Assembly (NCBI GenBank): GCA_030263805.2
Contig: CP136010.1
Span: forward strand, 1,255,001-1,319,000
Direction: 5' to 3'
DNA: 64,000 nt
Origin: Pseudomonas sp. FeN3W
Lineage (GTDB): Bacteria; Pseudomonadota; Gammaproteobacteria; Pseudomonadales; Pseudomonadaceae
The position numbers and the translations under genes are program-made. The notes below the pieces were generated by a model. The model saw nothing but the letters and a program-made list of their open reading frames with translations. It did no database searches and was not told the DNA's origin. Each line of letters begins with the position of its first letter. Within the stretch, counting starts at the first letter, position 1. Positions 1 to 8,777 of the stretch are shown here, one piece after another.

Positions 1-400
1 CCCACACTGTCCGCCGCCCTGATGTGCGAATCATTGGAACCCCTGTTCTGCGATCAGAGCACGGCGTCGGTAAAGGCTTCTTAGTGGAAACCCTGCTGTC
101 TGGCCTGCTGGGACGATCATCTGTCGCTGTATGCGGCCTGAAGGACGTTGTGGGGGATTTCAACGATGTTGTAGAGGGTAAAACGCTGCTGTTGGTGGAT
201 GAGGTATACAAGTCACGCAAGTCAACAACCGACGCGCTAAAGAGCTTCCAGGGTAACGCCACAATCCCGCTGCACCGCAAGCACAAGCCAACCATCACAA
301 TTGAAAATTATCTGAACTTCATCATCACCAGTAACGATCATTTGCCGTTGGTGCTGGAAAAAGGCGACCGCCGATTCTGGATTCCTGCCTTTATTCGTCG

Positions 401-1511
401 GCGGCGGCAAAAACTGAGTGCAACACCTGACCTTTCCGGTACGGTGCTGCCCCTATGTCTTATACCGAACTCAGCGTTGAAGAGCGCGCCACCATTCAAA
501 TCGGTCGTACCCAAGGCTTCAGCCTGCGCAGGATTGCCTGCTTGATCAACCGATCCCCTTCGACCATCAGCCGTGAGCTGCGCCGTAACCGAGGTGCTTG
601 CGGTGGCTACTCGGCCCGCCTGGCCCAGCAGCAAATGCAGGCCCGCCGCCAGGTTTGTCGACCGATGCGAAAACTGTTGCCGGGTAGCGAGCGCTTCGAA
701 CTGGTGACCCATATGCTGCGTGAGCGTTTGTCTCCCGAGCAGATTGCCGGCAAGCTGCGCAGCATGAACATACCCAACCTGCGAGATGCCTACGTCTGTC
801 GCGAGACGATCTACAACGCGATCTATGCCCTGCCAGTGGGTGAGCTGCGTAAGGAGCTGATCATCTGTCTGCGCCAAGGCAAGACGACGCGCCGGCCGCG
901 CTCTGGTGGCGTGGATCGGCGCGGCCAGATCCCCGAGATGGTCAGTATTCATGTGCGCCCGCCGGAGATTGAAGACAGGCTGATGCCGGGGCATTGGGAA
1001 GGCGACCTCATCAAGGGTAAGGCCAACGCCTCGTCCGTCGGTACGCTGGTGGAACGCACCAGTGGCTACCTGATGTTGGTGAAGATGAACGACGCGACGG
1101 CGACTTCGGCGCTGGAAGGCTTCAGCGCCGCGCTCAATAGCATGCCGCTGGAGATGCGCAAGAGCATGACTTACGACCAGGGCCGGGAGATGGCGCGACA
1201 CGCCGAGATCACCCAAAGAACCGGCGTGGCGATCTACTTCTGCGACCCGCACAGCCCCTGGCAGCGCGGCAGCAACGAAAACATCAACGGCCTGATTCGC
1301 CAGTACTTGCCCAAGGGCACAGACCTGTCGGTACATAGCCAGGAGGAGCTGGACGCCATTGCGCTGCAACTGAACATGCGACCGCGCAAGCGCTTCGACT
1401 TCAAATGCCCCATCGAGGTGATGGGAGAGGTCATGCAAAATGCCATGGCAATGCGGCATGATGCTCCGGTTTCAATTCAATAACCGTGTTGCACTCAGCT
1501 CCTGCAACCGC
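401..1511 (+). mobile_element. IS30-family insertion sequence
   Basis: The element is bounded by 26-bp imperfect inverted repeats at 401-426 and 1486-1511, matching at 21 of 26 positions, with the inner 13 bases (CTGAGTGCAACAC) identical. It is flanked by a 2-bp CG duplication at 399-400 and 1512-1513, as expected for IS30-type transposition. It contains one transposase gene filling nearly the whole element. The insertion lies inside the primase gene and has left both halves in the same frame after precise removal, which suggests a recent event. Confidence 0.85.
455..1483 (+). CDS. IS30-family transposase
   Basis: A 342-residue DDE transposase that cuts and joins the ends of the surrounding IS. 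The N-terminus carries a helix-turn-helix of the IS30 type (SLRRIACLINRSPSTISREL, about residues 24-43). The catalytic core shows the IS30 signature: HWEGDLIKG with the first Asp near residue 185, MTYDQGREM with the second Asp near 239, and SPWQRGSNENINGLIRQY with the catalytic Glu near 274. Length is normal for the family (about 320-380 residues) and nothing is broken, so the element may be active. The start ATG at 455 gives the expected MSYTELSVEER beginning. Confidence 0.9.
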   Translation: MSYTELSVEERATIQIGRTQGFSLRRIACLINRSPSTISRELRRNRGACGGYSARLAQQQMQARRQVCRPMRKLLPGSERFELVTHMLRERLSPEQIAGKLRSMNIPNLRDAYVCRETIYNAIYALPVGELRKELIICLRQGKTTRRPRSGGVDRRGQIPEMVSIHVRPPEIEDRLMPGHWEGDLIKGKANASSVGTLVERTSGYLMLVKMNDATATSALEGFSAALNSMPLEMRKSMTYDQGREMARHAEITQRTGVAIYFCDPHSPWQRGSNENINGLIRQYLPKGTDLSVHSQEELDAIALQLNMRPRKRFDFKCPIEVMGEVMQNAMAMRHDAPVSIQ

Positions 1512-1964
1512 CGTCATAAAGAATCAGTGCAAGAAACGGCAGCTTTTCTTAATGAGACATTCAAGCCTTGGCTGCTCAATGGTGGTTTTCAGTTGGTGCG
1601 TGATTATCTGGAACAGATCGACCTCTCGAAGCATCGCCCGACAGACGCCCCGCCGATGACAGTGAGTAAACAGGAGCTAATGGGCTTCTCCACTACGGAC
1701 AGGCTTGAAGAAGTGCTATCGGACATTGTAGAGGCTAATGCTGTTCTAACGGTTAAATGGGTGAAACAGCAATATGCAGATGAATTTGAACACGGCTTGT
1801 CAGACACAGCGATTGTCAATGCATTGCTTGAGATGGGTTGCAAGCAGCGCCGAACAAAGGCACAGCGTTACTACATCACCCCGTTCGGTTTTGAGTCCAA
1901 CCTGTCACTTAACTCAACATCTAAGGAGCTGGAAGACGCAATGCCGAGCAGGAGTTTTTAAAAA

Positions 1965-2077
1965 GGTGACACCTTACGGTGACAGGGTGACAGCTTGGGT
2001 GACACCTTACGGCTACACCTGTCACCTCTGAGAAGCCCAGTATATGCGGGTTACAGAGACAGGGTGACAGGGTGACA
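1965..2077 (+). repeat. Cluster of GGTGACA iteron-like repeats downstream of the primase
   Basis: Six direct copies of GGTGACA start at 1965, 1978, 1986, 1998, 2063 and 2071, and one inverted copy (TGTCACC) lies at 2020-2026, all within 113 bases. Two copies are embedded in the longer repeat GGTGACACCTTACGG (1965-1979 and 1998-2012). From family knowledge, P4-like satellites have short GGTGAACA-like iterons bound by the primase-helicase at their origins. The repeats here sit just behind the primase gene, so a replication origin is a reasonable inference. The rest of the gap (to 2305) is AT-richer and shows no gene. Confidence 0.6.
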
Positions 2078-2305
2078 CCTTTGCATCACCTTTTTCTAAT
2101 TAGATTAAGGTAAGTCAATAAGAGCGAAAGCATTGAGCGAATATTGACGTAGACGTAGCGATAGCGAAGTCTAAGATTGCTTCTCCCGCCTTTCAAAGCG
2201 TCTCCCCCCAAAAAACTAAACATCAACGAATTTAACTCGCAAGAGTTAAAGCCGCAGGTAGTTATTGCCTGCAATTTATATAAACCATAAAAGAGGAAAC
2301 ACAAT

Positions 2306-2689
2306 ATGACTACCAAGCAAAACACCAAGCTTCACGTCCAGCAGCCCCGCCAACTTGATAAGGGCGAGCTTGATGCTCGAATTGAAAAGGCAATCGAACG
2401 GTATAAGGGTTCTCACGCATCTTGCCAAGCAGTAGATGAGCCGATCCTTCTTCTTTATACAAAGAAGGTGATCGAGCTTCTTGCAGACGGATACAGCCTA
2501 AATGAAAAGCTCCCCTGTCGCTCCGGTCCCAATACCTATGCGGCCTATTTCAGCAAGCCAGCAGCTATGCAGGAAGCCGATATTGAAGCCTTAAAATCCG
2601 AGATTGAAGAAGCCTTAAAATCCGAGATTGAGGCATTCAACGCTGAACAAGAATCCATCCTTGCTGAACAGTTGTATCAAGCTCAGTGA
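2306..2689 (+). CDS. Small hypothetical protein of the integrated element, 3' end formed by IS3
   Basis: A 127-residue protein not recognised. It starts after a clear ribosome binding site (AAGAGG, 2291-2296). It is charged, mainly helical in appearance, has no signal peptide or membrane segment, and ends with a duplicated EALKSEIE unit (24-bp tandem repeat, about 2587-2634) likely to form a coiled coil. The stop codon TGA at 2687-2689 is the first three bases of the IS3-family element, so the original C-terminus may have been longer and replaced by the insertion. Base composition is lower in GC than the chromosome, fitting a mobile element gene. Confidence 0.6.
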   Translation: MTTKQNTKLHVQQPRQLDKGELDARIEKAIERYKGSHASCQAVDEPILLLYTKKVIELLADGYSLNEKLPCRSGPNTYAAYFSKPAAMQEADIEALKSEIEEALKSEIEAFNAEQESILAEQLYQAQ

Positions 2690-2704
2690 ATCGCCCCGGC
2701 TTTC

Positions 2705-3550
2705 CTAGACACTCTCCAAGCTCTGGAAATAACGCTTTTCAAACTCCACTGGCGACAGCTGCATAGCGCTGCTGTGCCGGCGCTTGGGGTTATAGAACAT
2801 CTCGATGTAATCGAACACATCACTGCGGGCTTCTTCGCGAGTGCCGTAGGTTTTCCGTCGGATGCGCTCCCGCTTCAGCAACTGGAAAAAGCTTTCCGCG
2901 ACCGCGTTGTCGTGACAGTTACCGCGTCGACTCATGCTGCTGATTAGGTTGTTGGCCTTTAGGAAGCTCTGCCAGTCCGAGCTGCTGAACTGGCTGCCCT
3001 GGTCGGAGTGGATCATCACCTCCTGCCTGGGCTTGCGCCGCCAGACCGCCATCAACAACGCATCGATGGCCAGGTCGCTGCACATCCGTGGTTTCATCGA
3101 CCAGCCGATCACCTGGCGCGAAAACAGATCCAGCACCACCGCCAAGTACAACCAGCCCTCATAGGTGCGGATGTAGGTGATGTCGGTGACCCAGACCTTG
3201 TTCGGCTCGCTGACCTTGAACTGCCGCTCCAGGCGGTTGGGCGAAGCCACCGTCGGCTTACCGCCGTAATAGCCGGGGCGCCGACGATAACCGGTCTGCG
3301 AACGCAGCCCCTCCACCCGCATCAGGCGAGCCACGCGGTGCCGGCCACAGGACTCGCCCAGCTCACGCAGGTCGTCGTGGATCTTGCGGTAGCCGTAGAC
3401 CCCGCCGCTTTCCAGCCAGGCATGCTTGATCAATCCGAGCAGGCGCTGATCTTCCTTCTCGCGTGCGGATTTCGGCTCGGCCAGCCAGGCGTAGTAACCG
3501 CTGGGATGTACCTGGAGGGTCTGGCAGAGACGCCGTACCGGGTACTCCAC
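2705..3550 (-). CDS. IS3-family transposase OrfB (DDE integrase domain)
   Basis: The 281-residue part carries the IS3 HTH_21 region (GGVYGYRKIHDDL) and the retroviral-type integrase core. Its DDE residues are in WVTDITYI (D), MIHSDQGSQFSS (D) and NAVAESFFQLLKRE (E). It ends with NPKRRHSSAMQLSPVEFE, the usual IS3 tail. It is most likely made as an OrfAB fusion by -1 frameshifting at the A6G run near 3611-3617, because the frame continues upstream without a stop through GVRLKYAVISKL. The GTG at 3550 is only the first usable start in this frame. Complete by length. Confidence 0.9.
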   Translation of the reverse strand: MEYPVRRLCQTLQVHPSGYYAWLAEPKSAREKEDQRLLGLIKHAWLESGGVYGYRKIHDDLRELGESCGRHRVARLMRVEGLRSQTGYRRRPGYYGGKPTVASPNRLERQFKVSEPNKVWVTDITYIRTYEGWLYLAVVLDLFSRQVIGWSMKPRMCSDLAIDALLMAVWRRKPRQEVMIHSDQGSQFSSSDWQSFLKANNLISSMSRRGNCHDNAVAESFFQLLKRERIRRKTYGTREEARSDVFDYIEMFYNPKRRHSSAMQLSPVEFEKRYFQSLESV

Positions 3551-3576
3551 CGACAGCTTGCTGATGACGGCGTACT

Positions 3577-3855
3577 TCAGCCGGACTCCTTGGCAAAGTA
3601 CGCGGCGGCCTTTTTTAGGATGTCTCGCTCTTCGGTCACCCGCTTGAGTTCCGCGCGCAAGCGACGCAGCTCGGCCTGTTGATCATCTACCTGCTGCCGC
3701 TGTGCTTGGGGCTTGCTGTAGCGCTTTACCCAGGCGTACAGGCTGTGCGCGGACACGCCTAGACGCTCCGCCACATCGGCAACGCGCAAACCGCGCTCGG
3801 TGACTTGCTTGACCGCTTCGATCTTGAATTCTTCGGGGTAACGCTGGTTGCTCAT
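3577..3855 (-). CDS. IS3-family transposase OrfA (DNA-binding)
   Basis: A 92-residue protein with an N-terminal helix-turn-helix (EFKIEAVKQVTERGLRVADV to SAHSLYAWVKRY) and a C-terminal leucine-rich coiled coil (QAELRRLRAELKRVTEERDILKKA). It binds the IS ends and regulates OrfAB. The slippery A6G at 3611-3617 lies in the ILKKAAA segment, where a -1 shift joins the OrfB frame. Length and motifs are normal for the family. Confidence 0.9.
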   Translation of the reverse strand: MSNQRYPEEFKIEAVKQVTERGLRVADVAERLGVSAHSLYAWVKRYSKPQAQRQQVDDQQAELRRLRAELKRVTEERDILKKAAAYFAKESG

Positions 3856-3876
3856 GGCACCTCCTGATGGGCCTCA

Positions 3877-5295
3877 TTATGAGGCTTGGAGGTGTCTACG
3901 AAACCAGGGGCGATTCAGGTGCTCATCCCCACTCACCCAAATTTCCCCATTAGAAAAGCAGGTGATGGAATATTCCGCCTGCTGAAGCAATGCGTTGAGC
4001 TTGATTGGATCGTTTGCCAGATAGTCACGCTCCACGTTGATGATCGTATTGGTGGACACGGCTTCATCAGTAGAGCGATCAAGGATCAGGCGTTCGTCTT
4101 GTAGCTGCTTTCTCTGCGCCTGTAGCTGTTCGAGCTGTTCTTGTATCTCTGGCACCAGCCCGATTGCTGCGATGGTGTTAGCAAGGTTTCCGATCCTCTT
4201 GGACAGGTCTTCAAGCTCGCCTTCTATCTCGATCTTTCGTTTCTGGTGTTCAGTGAGCAACTGGCCTGCCAACGCACGTTCCACATACGGTAGAGAAGTT
4301 TTCACACGGATGTGTTCGAGAAGCTGCTTAGGGATGGATTTAGAATTGCTGCACCCGTCCAGCGTCAGACGCGCCCGGCTTGTGCATTGCATTGTGGCTC
4401 CGGTATTGGGGTGCTTCTTGACGTTGAAGTTACGCCCGCAATGTCCACATTTGACTAGGCCAGTCAGGAGGTACGCTGTTGGTGCGCTACGCTTCTGATC
4501 CTTGTTGCGGCTTAGCTGCTCCTGCACACGGTAGAACAGCTCCTTCGGTACAACTGGTTCATAGACGTTTGGAATCTCGCCCCAATTGCCAATCGCCGTG
4601 GTGTTCGTCAGCCACCTTTTAACAGTGGTGCCATTGATGGTTTGCAGCAGCTCGTGTCCTGACTCACGCAACCGGCGACAGATACGCCGCTCGCCCAACC
4701 CTGCCGCATAGTCCTCGAATGCCTGCCTTACAAGCGGTGCAACGGATTCGATTAGCTTTCCTTCCTTGTCGATCCACATCGGCGTGTGACGCTTTACAGC
4801 CTTACCTTCCTTAGCTGCTCGCCTCCTACGGTCATACGCGGCATTGATTCGACGGGACAGCGCCTCACTATAGTTATATGCCTGCTGCACCTTCGCCACG
4901 AGTAGGAACAAGTGATTGCTGTTCGCTGACTTCTGATCGTATGTCAGCCCATCGTCGAGCGTGACGATCATCACCCCTGCCTGAACGATCCTTCCTAATA
5001 GAGGAAGCATCTCTAATGGTTCAAGTCGCCCGGTGCGGTCGATAGCCTCGACAAGAATGCAGTCCCCCGGCTGGATCACTCCTGCCTCAACAGCGGCCAA
5101 GAGTTTGCCGAATCCATTCTCAAGGTGTTCGCCCTTCCAACCACTGCGCCCCAGGTCTTCAAAGCTCGTGAGGCTGAGAGTGTAATCAGGATGGGATGCC
5201 AGCCACTGAGCCACCATTGTTTGTTGGCGTTCAAGGCTCGACCCCCGCGCTTGCTTGGCTGAAGAAAAACGGACGTATGAGAATGCAGTGGGCAT
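3877..5295 (-). CDS. Large serine recombinase (integrase), C-terminus altered by IS3
   Basis: A 472-residue site-specific recombinase. The resolvase domain is at residues 1-150 (YVRFSSAKQARGSSLERQ with the catalytic Ser, then EAIDRTGRLEPLEM). It is followed by the recombinase domain (about 190-290), a zinc ribbon (CGHCGRNF near 307 with CTS and CSN further on) and a coiled coil (about 355-410). The last 14 residues (from NRPWFRRH) are encoded by the end of the IS3 element, so the native C-terminus is lost, but the truncation is close to the end. The gene begins next to the broken pirin gene, which is the position expected for the integrase beside its attachment site. It probably catalysed integration of the element. 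Confidence 0.88.
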   Translation of the reverse strand: MPTAFSYVRFSSAKQARGSSLERQQTMVAQWLASHPDYTLSLTSFEDLGRSGWKGEHLENGFGKLLAAVEAGVIQPGDCILVEAIDRTGRLEPLEMLPLLGRIVQAGVMIVTLDDGLTYDQKSANSNHLFLLVAKVQQAYNYSEALSRRINAAYDRRRRAAKEGKAVKRHTPMWIDKEGKLIESVAPLVRQAFEDYAAGLGERRICRRLRESGHELLQTINGTTVKRWLTNTTAIGNWGEIPNVYEPVVPKELFYRVQEQLSRNKDQKRSAPTAYLLTGLVKCGHCGRNFNVKKHPNTGATMQCTSRARLTLDGCSNSKSIPKQLLEHIRVKTSLPYVERALAGQLLTEHQKRKIEIEGELEDLSKRIGNLANTIAAIGLVPEIQEQLEQLQAQRKQLQDERLILDRSTDEAVSTNTIINVERDYLANDPIKLNALLQQAEYSITCFSNGEIWVSGDEHLNRPWFRRHLQAS

Positions 5296-5350
5296 GGGAT
5301 GCTGATTCCGAGCTAACTAAGATAGCCATTGTATCATTGCCCCGGTGCTC
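5296..5350. other. Probable attachment-site junction between mobile element and pirin
   Basis: Left of this stretch is the serine recombinase gene and right of it is pirin coding sequence starting inside its first cupin. The crossover most likely lies around CTCTCGAAGG (5347-5356). The exact core cannot be fixed without the other junction or an empty site. Confidence 0.6.
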
Positions 5351-5982
5351 TCGAAGGACGCATGCGCCACGAAGACCACTTGGGCAACGTGGGGTTGCTG
5401 GAAAGCGGTGGCGTGCAGTGGATGACCGCAGCGCGCGGCGTCATCCACAGCGAGATGCCGCAGCAGCAGGAAGGCACCATGCGCGGCTTCCAGTTGTGGT
5501 TGAACCTGCCCTCCCACGCCAAGCTCGGCGATCCGGACTATCGCGATTTCGCCCCGGCCGAAATACAGCAACTCGCCCTGCCGGGCGGCGTGCAGGCCAA
5601 GGTCATCGCCGGCGTGTTCAAGGCCGGTGATATCGAGCAGCAGGGCATCGTGCAGCGACCCGATACCGAGCCTCTGCTGTTCGACCTGCAGCTTTCAGCC
5701 GGCAGTACCGTCTCGCCGCAAGTGCCGGATGGCCACCGGCTGCTGCTCTACGTCTATGAAGGGACTCTGCGTGTGGGTGAGCAGGCGGTGAGCAAGGGCC
5801 AGCTGGTTCAGATGTCCCAGGAGGGCGAACTCAATCTGTCCAGCGAACGTGGCGCCCGGCTGATGCTGCTGGCGGGCCGGCCACTCGGAGAACCCATCGT
5901 GCAGTACGGGCCGTTCGTGATGAACAGCCGCGAGGAGATCGAGCAGGCGCTGCGAGACCTCAGGGACGGGACGTTCGCCTGA
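5329..5982 (+). pseudogene. Pirin family protein, N-terminal part missing
   Basis: The frame contains the C-terminal two thirds of a bicupin pirin: LEGRMRHEDHLGN, GVQWMTAARGVIHSEMP, GFQLWLNLP, then the C-terminal cupin ending at YGPFVMNSREEIEQALRD. Pirins are usually about 280-290 residues and begin with a cupin carrying HPHRGFET, which is absent here. Native sequence begins near LEGRMRH (about 5347). The preceding MYHCPGA is foreign. The break abuts the serine recombinase gene, so the missing 5' part presumably lies at the far end of the element. An ATG at 5329 could still give a protein, but it would lack the metal-binding N-terminal motif. Confidence 0.85.
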
Positions 5983-6030
5983 GGTCCACAACGTTTTGCC
6001 GGGATGACGCCAGGTCCCAGCTGCCGTCCA

Positions 6031-6978
6031 CTAGACGACCGAACGCGTCTTCCTCTTTCTATACAGACCGGGTTCGCCTGCCGGGCGGGTCTTGAAACGG
6101 CGATGAGCCCAGAGGTACTGCTCGGGCAACGCACTGACGGCTTCTTCCACCCACTGATTGATCCGCAGACAGTCCGCCTCTTCACTTTCACCCGGGAAGT
6201 CCTGAAGCGGCGGATGGATCACCAGTCGATACCCCGAACCGTCCGCCAGGCGCTCCTGGGTGAACGGTACGACCCGCGCCCTGCCCAGCCGGGCGAACTT
6301 GGTCGTGGCGGTGACGGTCGCCGCCTGGATGCCGAACAGCGGCACGAACAGGCTCTGTTTGCGCCCATAGTCCTGGTCCGGTGCGTACCAGATGGCGCGC
6401 CCGGCGCGCAGCACCTTGAGCATCGCCCGCACATCCTCGCGCTCGATGGCACTCGCATCACGGTTGTGCCGTTCGCGCCCGCGACGCTGGACGAAGTCGA
6501 AAAGCGGATTCTTGTGCTCGCGATACATGCCATCGATGGTGTGGCGCTGGCCGAGCAGCGCGGCGCCGATCTCCAGCGTGGTGAAGTGCAACGCCATCAG
6601 GATCACGCCCTGACCTGCAGCCTGGGCCTGCTGCAGATGCTCGAGGCCCTCTATCCTGGCCAGGCGCTGCAGGCGAGCCTGCGGCCACCACCAGCTCATG
6701 GCCATTTCGAAGAAGGCAATGCCGTTGGAGGCGAAATTCTCCCGCAGCAGACGTTCGCGTTGCTCTTGGCTGAGTTCTGGAAAACACAGCTCCAGATTGC
6801 GCCGGGCGATGTAGCGACGCGAACCGGCGAAGCGAAACATCAGTGCACCGAGCCCGCGCCCCAGTTTCAACAGAACCGAATATGGCAACTGGACCAGCAG
6901 CCACAGCATGCCCAGGCCCAGCCACAGCGGCCAGAAGCGCGGGTGCAGGAAGTACGCACGAAACTGAGGACGATCCAT
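6031..6978 (-). CDS. htrB: Lipid A lauroyl/secondary acyltransferase (HtrB/LpxL family)
   Basis: A 315-residue inner-membrane acyltransferase that adds a secondary acyl chain to lipid A. The N-terminus has a membrane segment (FWPLWLGLGMLWLLVQLPYS). The catalytic H-x4-E motif is in HFTTLE (about residue 131), followed by GMYREHKNPLFDF and the YAPDQDYG substrate region. The start MDRPQFRAYFLHP at 6978 matches the family better than an upstream ATG at 7020. It is divergent from minC, the same arrangement as the htrB-minC pair known in P. aeruginosa. Confidence 0.9.
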   Translation of the reverse strand: MDRPQFRAYFLHPRFWPLWLGLGMLWLLVQLPYSVLLKLGRGLGALMFRFAGSRRYIARRNLELCFPELSQEQRERLLRENFASNGIAFFEMAMSWWWPQARLQRLARIEGLEHLQQAQAAGQGVILMALHFTTLEIGAALLGQRHTIDGMYREHKNPLFDFVQRRGRERHNRDASAIEREDVRAMLKVLRAGRAIWYAPDQDYGRKQSLFVPLFGIQAATVTATTKFARLGRARVVPFTQERLADGSGYRLVIHPPLQDFPGESEEADCLRINQWVEEAVSALPEQYLWAHRRFKTRPAGEPGLYRKRKTRSVV

Positions 6979-7136
6979 GAATAGCTCGACAACCGATGAA
7001 GCGACGCATTCTAGCGGCAAACGCCTGCGTTGACCGAGCCCAAGCGCACCGGCGATCGCTTCACAGGCCGCTCGCGGGTTGCAGGCAACGACGCACCCCG
7101 CTATAAGTCCTCGCCATTTACCGTAGCAGACAGACC

Positions 7137-7862
7137 ATGAGCCAAGCCGACCTCAACGATCAGTCCCCAGCCTTCCAGCTCAAGGGCAGCATGCTCGCCA
7201 TCACCGTGCTGGAACTCGCCAGCAACGATATCGAGCGTCTCGACGAGCAACTCGCGGCCAAGGTCGAGCAGGCGCCGGACTTCTTCAATAACACCCCACT
7301 GGTCCTGGCATTGGACAAGCTGCCGGAAGCGGCTCGCGAGATCGATATCGCTGCGCTGGTCAGCCTATGCCGCAAGCATCGCCTGCGGACCCTGGCCCTG
7401 CGCGCCAGCGAACCGTCCCATCTCGAGGCGGCGGCGGTGCTCGATCTACCGGTGCTGCCGCCTTCCGGTGCTCGTGAGCGACAGGTCGACCTGGACTCGA
7501 AAGCCCCGGCGAAACCGGCCGAGCCGGTGTATCGCCCGACCCGCGTCGTGACCACCCCCATCCGCGGCGGCCAGCAGGTCTATGCGCAAGGCGGCGACCT
7601 CATCGTTCTCGCTCCCGTGAGCCCCGGTGCGGAACTTCTCGCCGATGGCAACATCCATGTCTACGGTCCGCTTCGCGGCCGCGCCTTGGCGGGCATCAAG
7701 GGCGACACTTCGGCGCGGATATTCTGTCAGCAACTGACCGCTGAAATGGTCTCCATCGCCGGCCAGTACAAGGTCGCCGAGGACCTGCGACGCGATCCTC
7801 TCTGGGCTGAAGCGGTACAGATCAGCCTCTCCGGCGACGTGTTGAACATCACCCGCCTTTAA
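7137..7862 (+). CDS. minC: Septum site-determining protein MinC
   Basis: A 241-residue inhibitor of FtsZ polymerisation that restricts division to midcell. The N-terminal domain (residues 10-105) is the FtsZ-inhibiting part. A proline/alanine linker follows, and the C-terminal beta-helix domain begins near [22 protein letters not shown] and includes the MinD/membrane contact region [15 protein letters not shown]. It is the first gene of minCDE, 99 bp before minD. Complete and normal in length. Confidence 0.96.
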   Translation: MSQADLNDQSPAFQLKGSMLAITVLELASNDIERLDEQLAAKVEQAPDFFNNTPLVLALDKLPEAAREIDIAALVSLCRKHRLRTLALRASEPSHLEAAAVLDLPVLPPSGARERQVDLDSKAPAKPAEPVYRPTRVVTTPIRGGQQVYAQGGDLIVLAPVSPGAELLADGNIHVYGPLRGRALAGIKGDTSARIFCQQLTAEMVSIAGQYKVAEDLRRDPLWAEAVQISLSGDVLNITRL

Positions 7863-7961
7863 CGGATACTGCCGCGAATTTTCAAGGACCAAACGGGCAA
7901 TCCTGGCGCTGAAAAAACGGCGCAAGATCCCGATTTTTTTAAATATTTAGGGTGAATCACC

Positions 7962-8777
7962 TTGGCCAAGATCATCGTAGTCACTTCCGGCAAAGGTGGC
8001 GTTGGTAAAACCACCACCAGCGCCGCCATCGGTACCGGCCTCGCTCTGCGCGGCCACAAGACTGTCATCGTCGACTTCGACGTCGGTCTGCGGAACCTCG
8101 ACTTGATCATGGGCTGCGAACGCCGGGTGGTTTACGACTTCGTCAACGTCATCAATGGCGACGCGACCCTGACCCAGGCCCTGATCAAGGACAAGCGTCT
8201 GGAGAACCTCTACGTGCTGGCCGCCAGCCAGACGCGCGACAAGGACGCACTGACCCAGGAAGGCGTTGGCAAGGTCATCGACGAGTTGGGCAAGAATTTC
8301 GAATACGTCATCTGCGACTCCCCGGCCGGCATTGAGAAGGGCGCGCACCTGGCGATGTACTTCGCCGACGAAGCCATCGTCGTCACCAACCCGGAAGTCT
8401 CTTCGGTTCGTGACTCCGACCGCATGCTCGGCCTGCTGGCCAGCAAATCGCGTCGCGCCGAAAACGGCGAAGAGCCGATCCGGGAACATCTGCTGCTGAC
8501 CCGCTACAACCCCGAGCGTGTCACCAAGGGCGAAATGCTCGGCGTCGAAGACGTCGAGGAAATCCTCTCCATCCGTCTGCTTGGCGTGATTCCCGAGTCG
8601 CAGGCCGTACTCAAGGCTTCCAACCAGGGTATCCCGGTGATTCTCGACGACCAGAGCGATGCCGGCCAGGCCTACAGCGACGCTGTGGACCGTCTGCTCG
8701 GCAAGGAAGTGGCGCACCGCTTCCTCGACGTCAAGAAGCCAGGCTTCCTGCAACGACTTTTCGGAGGCCGCGAATGA
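7962..8777 (+). CDS. minD: Septum site-determining ATPase MinD
   Basis: A 271-residue ParA/MinD-type ATPase. The deviant Walker [10 protein letters not shown] is at residues 10-18, switch I at [11 protein letters not shown], and Walker B around [12 protein letters not shown]. The C-terminal amphipathic helix ([16 protein letters not shown]) is the membrane-targeting sequence. It recruits MinC and is driven by MinE into pole-to-pole cycling. The start codon is TTG at 7962, preceded by AGGGTGA at a good distance, giving the usual protein start with the second residue Ala. Its stop overlaps the minE start by four bases. Confidence 0.97.
   Translation: MAKIIVVTSGKGGVGKTTTSAAIGTGLALRGHKTVIVDFDVGLRNLDLIMGCERRVVYDFVNVINGDATLTQALIKDKRLENLYVLAASQTRDKDALTQEGVGKVIDELGKNFEYVICDSPAGIEKGAHLAMYFADEAIVVTNPEVSSVRDSDRMLGLLASKSRRAENGEEPIREHLLLTRYNPERVTKGEMLGVEDVEEILSIRLLGVIPESQAVLKASNQGIPVILDDQSDAGQAYSDAVDRLLGKEVAHRFLDVKKPGFLQRLFGGRE

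Larger units (their letters stand above)
1..1961 (+). pseudogene. Phage/plasmid-type DNA primase-helicase, split by IS30 element and cut by window edge
   Basis: The reading frame is open from the left edge, so the N-terminus lies outside the window. The visible part resembles the superfamily 3-like helicase domain of D5/DUF5906-type primases. It has a Walker A-like loop (HGVGKGF near base 85), a Walker B segment (LLLVDEVYKS near base 190), then NFIITSNDH and GDRRFWIP near bases 315-385. The frame is interrupted at base 400 by an IS30-family element and resumes at 1512 with HKESVQETAAF. Removing 401-1511 and one CG target copy restores the frame exactly as IRRHKES, so the gene was intact before the insertion. 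The second half ends at 1961 and reads as a winged-helix-like tail. Such proteins start replication of integrative elements and satellites. The family call is from motifs only. Confidence 0.75.
2687..3917 (-). mobile_element. IS3-family insertion sequence
   Basis: The terminal inverted repeats are near-identical over about 33 bases: TGAATCGCCCCGGCTTTCCT at the left end from 2687 and TGAATCGCCCCTGGTTTCGT read inward from 3917. The pattern is orfA plus orfB with an A6G slippage site between them. No 3-4 bp target duplication is visible (left flank CAG, right flank GGT). Both neighbouring genes end inside or at the IS ends. This suggests the IS marks a deletion or recombination joint, not a simple insertion. 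Confidence 0.85.

Noticed and set aside
1965..2077. The GGTGACA repeats as a CRISPR array
   Set aside because: Repeat units are 7 bases, spacing is irregular and one copy is inverted; no cas genes are near.
5329..5982. An intact pirin starting at 5329
   Set aside because: The metal-binding N-terminal motif is missing and the first residues are foreign to the family.
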